A DNA stretch of 64,000 nucleotides. It comes from Amphibalanus amphitrite. Its lineage: Eukaryota; Arthropoda; Thecostraca; Balanomorpha; Balanidae. Shown here one piece after another: positions 61,813-64,000 of the stretch (its first letter is position 1; the number at the start of each line of letters is the position of its first letter). The stretch covers positions 529,001-593,000 of the forward strand of contig NW_024881567.1 of NCBI RefSeq assembly GCF_019059575.1, given 5' to 3'. Position numbers and translations under genes: made by a program. Under the pieces are notes generated by a model. It did no database searches, was not told where the DNA came from, and was given only the letters and a program-made list of their open reading frames with translations.

Positions 61813-64000
61813 CCATCCATCCAGCGAGCAGCCGACCAGGCCGAGGTGGACGCACTCGAGCTAAAACTTCTTGAAGAAGATGAGGAAATTGAAGACCGAG
61901 CTGGCAGTATAGCGAGCAGGCGCGAATCCCGACTTGGAGCGGCGGCCAGACATGCGGTGAGGCACCAGTGTGGGCAGCCAGAGCTGAATACAGGCGAAGA
62001 AGACCCTCAGAGACGGACGAGAGGATGGGTTCAAAACATACCGTCCGACGGCGCCGGCAGTGGCATTACACGAGAGTGCTCGGCGCTACCGAAGGTGACA
62101 CTGGAGAAATTCAGCGGGGCGCCATTAGAATGGCCAAGATGGAGCGCTATGTTCCGAACACTCGTGCACGAGAGCCGGTCACTGACGGACACCGAGCGAA
62201 TGGTTCATTTGCAGTCGTGTTTGACTGGCGATGCTCGTGAAGCAGTGCGAGGGCTGCTATGTGACGGCAGCCTCTACCAAGAGGCCATGAACGAGCTGGA
62301 ACTACAATTTGGAGACCCTTCCAGCGTAGTCGGCAGTACCCTGTCGAGTGTTCTTCAGCACCCAGCTGTGAAACAAAATGACTTGAGCGCTCTGACAAGC
62401 TTATCACGAGCGCTACACGCTGCCGTGAGCGTCCTCTCTTCACTTCACTTCCAGGGTGATCTGACCGCCTCGACGAACCTCAGACAAGTTGTTTCAAAAC
62501 TACCAGCCTCTCTCGCTTGGCAGTGGGGTCAGAGAGAGGTAGAGCTGTTGCCGCGTTTTCCGACGCTGGCCGACCTAGACCAGTGGCTGAAGGAAATTGT
62601 GTTGGCTGGTCGCCGCGCCCTGCCAGGTCTGGTCCAACATGAGACTGGAACAGCTCCGGTAACGCAGTCAAGAGGCAACAGAAGGTCGTCACCATCCCGG
62701 GTGCAGCAGAGTCAGAAGCCACCGGCTGGGTCGTGGCGCACTACGTTGGCTACAGCGACCGGGACCGAGCAGTGTAGTGTGTGCAAGGCGGAGTGGCACG
62801 AGCTGAGTGACTGTCCGACTCTGCTAGCAGCGCCACCTGAGGAGCGCCTCCGGCTGGTACGGGACTGCCGGCGGTGTTTCCGCTGTCTCAGTGATGCTCA
62901 CTGGGCTAGGAAGTGTCCTAGAAAGACAGTGTGTGGGCAAAATGGATGTAAGGGCAAGCACCATCACCTGCTTCACATCACGGCACCGACTCAGATATAT
63001 GTGAGACCATCAACTGGCGCGGAGGCAGACAATCCGAGGCGCGTGCTATCCACCGCGGCTGGTCAGTTGCCTACCAGAACGAATGCAACACTCCTGCAAG
63101 TTGTTCCTGTGAGAATTCATGGAGATGGAGGATCGTACCGTGACACCCACGCCTTGTTAGATCCTGGCGCAGACACGTCCCTCTGCACGGAACAAGTAGT
63201 CCGGGATCTGTCCATTACCGGCTCGGCCGAACGGCTGCGACTCAGCAATGTTGAAAGTTCAGGTCCGAGCAAACCGTCCTTGAAGGTGAGTCTGCAGTTG
63301 TCTCCACTGTCCCCAGGCGGCGAGACTGAGATCGTGACGGTGGCGGAGGCGTTCACGGTGCCGCAGCTTAACGTCCGCCCCACGACAGTCGACTGGAGCC
63401 AGCGCGAGAAATGGAGCCATCTGTCCGACATAGAACTGCCAGACACAAATCACCAGACGGTGGAGCTGCTGCTCGGCGCGAACGTCATGGAAGCTGTCGT
63501 GCAGAAAGAAGCCAGGATGGGAAAACCGGGGCAGCCAGTGGCGATCAAGACACATTTCGGTTGGTGTCTGACAGGAAAGGTCACAAGCTTGGTCCCTGTA
63601 GGAGCGAGAGAGATCATGCACATGGTCAGAGACCGCTCTGCTGATGACGAGTTAACGGAGCTAATGCAAGAATGGTGGACTACAGATGCATTCGGTACCA
63701 CCCACGCCATGACCCAGCCACACTCGTACGAAGATCGGCTAGCCGAGCGACAGATGGAGCATTCAACTCGATGGCGCGGGGACCGTTATGAAACGGGTCT
63801 CCTGTGGCGATCCCAGGACGTAAGGCTACCTGACAACTATCAGATGGCTGTGCGGCGGCTAGAAGCCACAGAAAGAGCGCTGAAACGAGAACCGGACAAG
63901 GCTGACGCCTATCGACAGACAATGAAGGACTACATGTCAAACGGATGCGCAAGAAAGGTCGAAGACGACTGTGAGAATCAGGACGGCAGCCAATGGTTTT
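61813..64000 (+). CDS. BEL/Pao retrotransposon gag-protease, runs off window
   Basis: A frame open for 729 codons from the stop at 61810-61812 to the last base. The Pao-type gag core has LEKFSGAPLEWPRW (residue about 96) and AREAVRGLL. Cysteine knuckles follow (CSVCKAEWHELSDC at about 321, then CRRCFRCLSDAHWARKCP and CGQNGCKGKHHHLLH). The protease-like domain has ALLDPGADTSLC at about 447-458, in which Pro replaces the usual Ser/Thr after the catalytic Asp. Then come IKTHFGWCLTGKV and the linker that leads into RT (YQMAVRRLEATERAL). No in-frame ATG occurs before 62149, inside the gag core, so the start is lost, spliced or frame-shifted. The missing RT, RNase H and integrase should lie beyond 64000. 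Confidence 0.85.

Overview
The window is eukaryotic, repeat-dominated DNA from an invertebrate. It contains spliced genes on both strands, Ty3/gypsy Mag-like and BEL/Pao LTR retrotransposons, a non-LTR retrotransposon, Tc1/mariner, hAT-like and piggyBac-like (TTAA) elements, and an interstitial TTAGG-like pentamer array. The TTAGG-type repeat and the element mix favour an arthropod, possibly a crustacean, but the species cannot be fixed from the sequence. No housekeeping gene is recognisable. Almost everything is mobile DNA, much of it nested.

Layout. (1) 1-10958: three or more copies (A, B, C) of a zigzag element built of short inverted TGACACC/GGTGTCA modules. Copy A carries a TTAA element (T1, which itself holds copy C) and a mariner-like element. 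Copies A and B contain a 15-bp minisatellite that copy C lacks. (2) 12199-23895: TTAA elements T2-T5, with T4 enclosing a 5'-truncated CR1/L2/Jockey-type non-LTR reverse transcriptase ORF (16492-19140) and an unrecognised GC-rich block. (3) 24562-51369: a decayed C2H2 zinc-finger ORF split by a 24,436-bp insertion. That insertion is a Mag-like retrotransposon (Mag1, 26515-50950, 137-bp LTRs, 5-bp target duplication CCAGT). Mag1 was hit in its 5' LTR by a TA-flanked element (with a hAT-type element inside), in pol by TTAA element T6 (with an AGCGA-array element inside), and in its 3' LTR twice: by a CCCAGCCAGCAAT-ended element that carries a 9.3-kb Tc1-like transposon, and by an intact young Mag-like provirus (Mag2, 46130-50942). 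(4) 54499-60838: a five-exon hAT-transposase-like gene on the minus strand with TTAA elements in two introns. (5) 61813-64000: the open gag-protease-RT start of a BEL/Pao element that runs off the window.

Two items stand out. The first is a TTAA-flanked family of at least ten related copies. Each has a G-run/short palindromic core/C-run cassette near its ends, one end with a doubled GC block and the other with a single one, and internal arrays of AGGTCA (the nuclear-receptor half-site). The core sequence differs between subfamilies but usually stays self-complementary. The second is a five-exon Tc1/mariner transposase gene with exact GT-AG introns and DD36E catalytic spacing, whose introns are loaded with these TTAA elements.

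Empty sites inside the window itself (in sister copies or LTR mates) fix several insertion events at base resolution, so their relative order can be read directly.
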